A stretch of DNA of 6,161 bases from Opitutaceae bacterium (GTDB taxonomy: Bacteria; Verrucomicrobiota; Verrucomicrobiia; Opitutales; Opitutaceae): the NCBI GenBank assembly GCA_023265535.1, contig JAHFTI010000274.1, positions 1-6,161 on the forward strand, in the 5' to 3' direction. The notes below the pieces were generated by a model that did no database searches, had not been told where the DNA came from, and was given only the letters and a program-made list of their open reading frames with translations. Every line of letters begins with the position of its first letter. The stretch's first letter is position 1. Below, piece by piece: positions 4,599 to 6,161 of the stretch. A program made the translations under genes and the position numbers.

Positions 4599-6161
4599 GC
4601 TGCAGCGCCCTCTTGGCAGCTGCCTTCGCCTCGTTGGGGGCACCGGACTGCAGGTGGAGCACGGCTAGGGCGTAGGGGTAATCCGGTTCACGAGGGTCCA
4701 GGCGCTCCGCTTTCTCCAGCGACTTCAGGGCCTCGGACCGTCGCCCCGAGCCTTGCTGTATCAGGCCGAGATTGTACCAGGCACGATGGCGGGTGGGCTC
4801 CCTGCGCAGGGTCTCCAGCAGGGCGGCCTCGCATTTGCCGAGCTCTCCGGCCTCCGCCCAGAGCAGTGCACTGGAGAAGCAGGGCTCTGCCTGATCGGGC
4901 AGCAGGGTCGCCACTCTCCCGAGGGATTCCGCGGCTTCCCTGGGCTTCCCGCTGGCGTGCTGGAGCTGTGAGAGCAGGTTCCACAAGTCGGGTGAGTTGG
5001 GGTCCCACTCCGTGGCGCGCCTGAGTTCAGCCAGCGCCTGTTCCGGTTCATTGCGCAGGAAGTGGTGTTGTGCCAGACGTGCGCGTCCGAGCGGTTGGTC
5101 GGCGTGGGCCTTGGTGTACTCCTCGACTTCGGCCATGACGGTGGTGGACTTGGGCAGTCGGTCACCCAAGGCCAGGCCCGCGTCCAAACGCACGAGCAGT
5201 GTCGGATCCGCCAGAAGGGAGTGCAGGGTGGCCTGCTCCTCGGGGTGGTTGGCCAGGAGCTGTGCCGCGGCGGAACGTTCCATGGGATCGGGCGCAGCGC
5301 TTGCCTGTTTGGCAGCCTGTCGGAGGCTGTCGCTCGGGGCCGTCGCCGAGCGTCCGGCCAGGGTGAGGAGGGTGGCGCGCCAGGCAGGTATGGGTTCCTC
5401 CTTCAGGAGCTTCAGCAGCTGTTCGGTGTCGCCCCTGCCCTGGTAGGCAGCCTCAACCGCCCTGGTCCGTTGACGCTTGTGCCCCTGCTTTTCCTGGTCG
5501 CCGTAGATGCGGCGCATGCTTTCGATCTCCCAGTCCAGCGTCTTGTCCTGGTGGCAGCGCGTGCAGGCATTGGGGATGCCGAGTTCCTTCGTGAGGAGAG
5601 GATCCGGAATGATGAAGCCATGGTCATGCCGCGGGTCCCTTTGCATGTACGGGGTGGTGGGCATGTGGCAGGCGACACATTGGTTCCCCGTGCTGTCCTC
5701 CTTGTGGCCCGAGTGCCGCGTCGGTTCGATCACGGGAGCCCCCTGCCGCCCCGGACTCGCATGGCATTGCATGCACAGGGCATTGTTCGTGGAGGGCAGT
5801 CGGGTCTTGAGCGTGTGCGGGTCGTGGCAGTCGTGGCAGGTGACGCCCGCCTTTCCTCCCATGCGACTCAGCAAAAAGGAAGTGTAGTTGAAATCCTCGT
5901 CCCTTTGCTGCCCATCGGCATAAAAGACCCCCCTGTCCACAGGGAGGACGAGGCGGTGCTGGTCAGCATAGTGGGCCCCCGGGACAAGCTTCCCGGTGAG
6001 CAGTTCATTGCGGGCGTGGCAGGGCGCGCAGGTTTCCATCATTCTCACGGGCGAGGTGTGCATGGGGGGCACGGCGCGGTGTCGTGTCTTGTACCCCTCC
6101 TGGAGGTGTTCCTTCGAGACCGAGCCGTGGCATTGCACGCAGCCAACACCGTGCTCCAGCC
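4558..6161 (-). CDS. Multiheme c-type cytochrome with C-terminal TPR repeats (5' end outside window)
   Basis: The minus-strand frame is open from the right edge to a TAG at 4560-4558, giving 533 residues. Numbering from the first full codon (6159), six CxxCH covalent heme sites are visible: CVQCH (7-11), CAPCH (44-48), CHDCH (108-112), CMQCH (129-133), CVACH (161-165) and CTRCH (199-203). Additional His residues (HDHGF, 178-182) are candidate axial ligands. A helical HEAT-like stretch (~255-350) is followed by about five TPR units to the C-terminus, for example AWYNLGLIQQGSGRRSEALKS (460-480). The start is not in the window: the GTG at 6138 lies inside a CxxCH motif and cannot be the real start. 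Known proteins of this architecture carry a Sec signal and further CxxCH motifs upstream, are periplasmic or envelope-associated, and are presumed to act in electron transfer, with the TPRs as docking surfaces. No redox partner or substrate can be read here. The gene converges on the GH43-like gene and is probably a separate unit. Confidence 0.93.
   Translation of the reverse strand, partial: LEHGVGCVQCHGSVSKEHLQEGYKTRHRAVPPMHTSPVRMMETCAPCHARNELLTGKLVPGAHYADQHRLVLPVDRGVFYADGQQRDEDFNYTSFLLSRMGGKAGVTCHDCHDPHTLKTRLPSTNNALCMQCHASPGRQGAPVIEPTRHSGHKEDSTGNQCVACHMPTTPYMQRDPRHDHGFIIPDPLLTKELGIPNACTRCHQDKTLDWEIESMRRIYGDQEKQGHKRQRTRAVEAAYQGRGDTEQLLKLLKEEPIPAWRATLLTLAGRSATAPSDSLRQAAKQASAAPDPMERSAAAQLLANHPEEQATLHSLLADPTLLVRLDAGLALGDRLPKSTTVMAEVEEYTKAHADQPLGRARLAQHHFLRNEPEQALAELRRATEWDPNSPDLWNLLSQLQHASGKPREAAESLGRVATLLPDQAEPCFSSALLWAEAGELGKCEAALLETLRREPTRHRAWYNLGLIQQGSGRRSEALKSLEKAERLDPREPDYPYALAVLHLQSGAPNEAKAAAKRALQLNPRHQAAELRIP

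Noticed and set aside
6136..6138. GTG at 6138 as the start of the cytochrome gene
   Set aside because: It is the second residue of a CVQCH heme motif and the frame stays open to the window edge, so the gene begins outside.

Overview
This 6.16 kb window is high-GC bacterial DNA, and its gene families fit a Verrucomicrobiota (Opitutales-like) chromosome. That placement is inferred from recalled family distribution: a NagB/PIG-L fusion, a ROK subfamily with a long non-HTH N-terminal domain, and a multiheme cytochrome with TPR repeats. The starts also lack Shine-Dalgarno sequences. No RNA gene, CRISPR array or transposase was seen.

Layout. (1) Positions 1-966, minus strand: the 5' 322 codons of a ROK-family sugar kinase-like gene that runs off the left edge. 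(2) Positions 967-1234: a divergent control region. It has a promoter on each strand, and both promoters carry the same upstream module in inverted orientation: TGTTAAAT, 13 bp, TGCCATTT, 21 bp, then a TATNAT -10 box. (3) Positions 1235-3157, plus strand: a 640-residue NagB-type glucosamine-6-phosphate deaminase domain fused to a PIG-L (LmbE) domain whose zinc-site motifs are mostly replaced. (4) Positions 3158-3392: a spacer with no convincing signal. (5) Positions 3393-4598, plus strand: a secreted GH43-like five-bladed propeller protein. Its last ~60 codons run through a hexamer repeat and a perfect 30-bp inverted repeat. (6) Positions 4558-6161, minus strand: the C-terminal 533 residues of a multiheme c-type cytochrome with TPR repeats, running off the right edge and convergent with gene 5.

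Together, the left two-thirds look like a carbohydrate or amino-sugar utilisation locus: a ROK kinase-like protein, a GlcN-6-P deaminase-like protein and an exported glycosidase-like protein. The first two appear to be co-controlled from one bidirectional promoter region. The cytochrome is a separate convergent unit with no evident link to sugar metabolism. The best candidates for something undescribed are the duplicated regulatory module, the apparently inactivated PIG-L half of the fusion, and the palindrome read through by the GH43-like gene.
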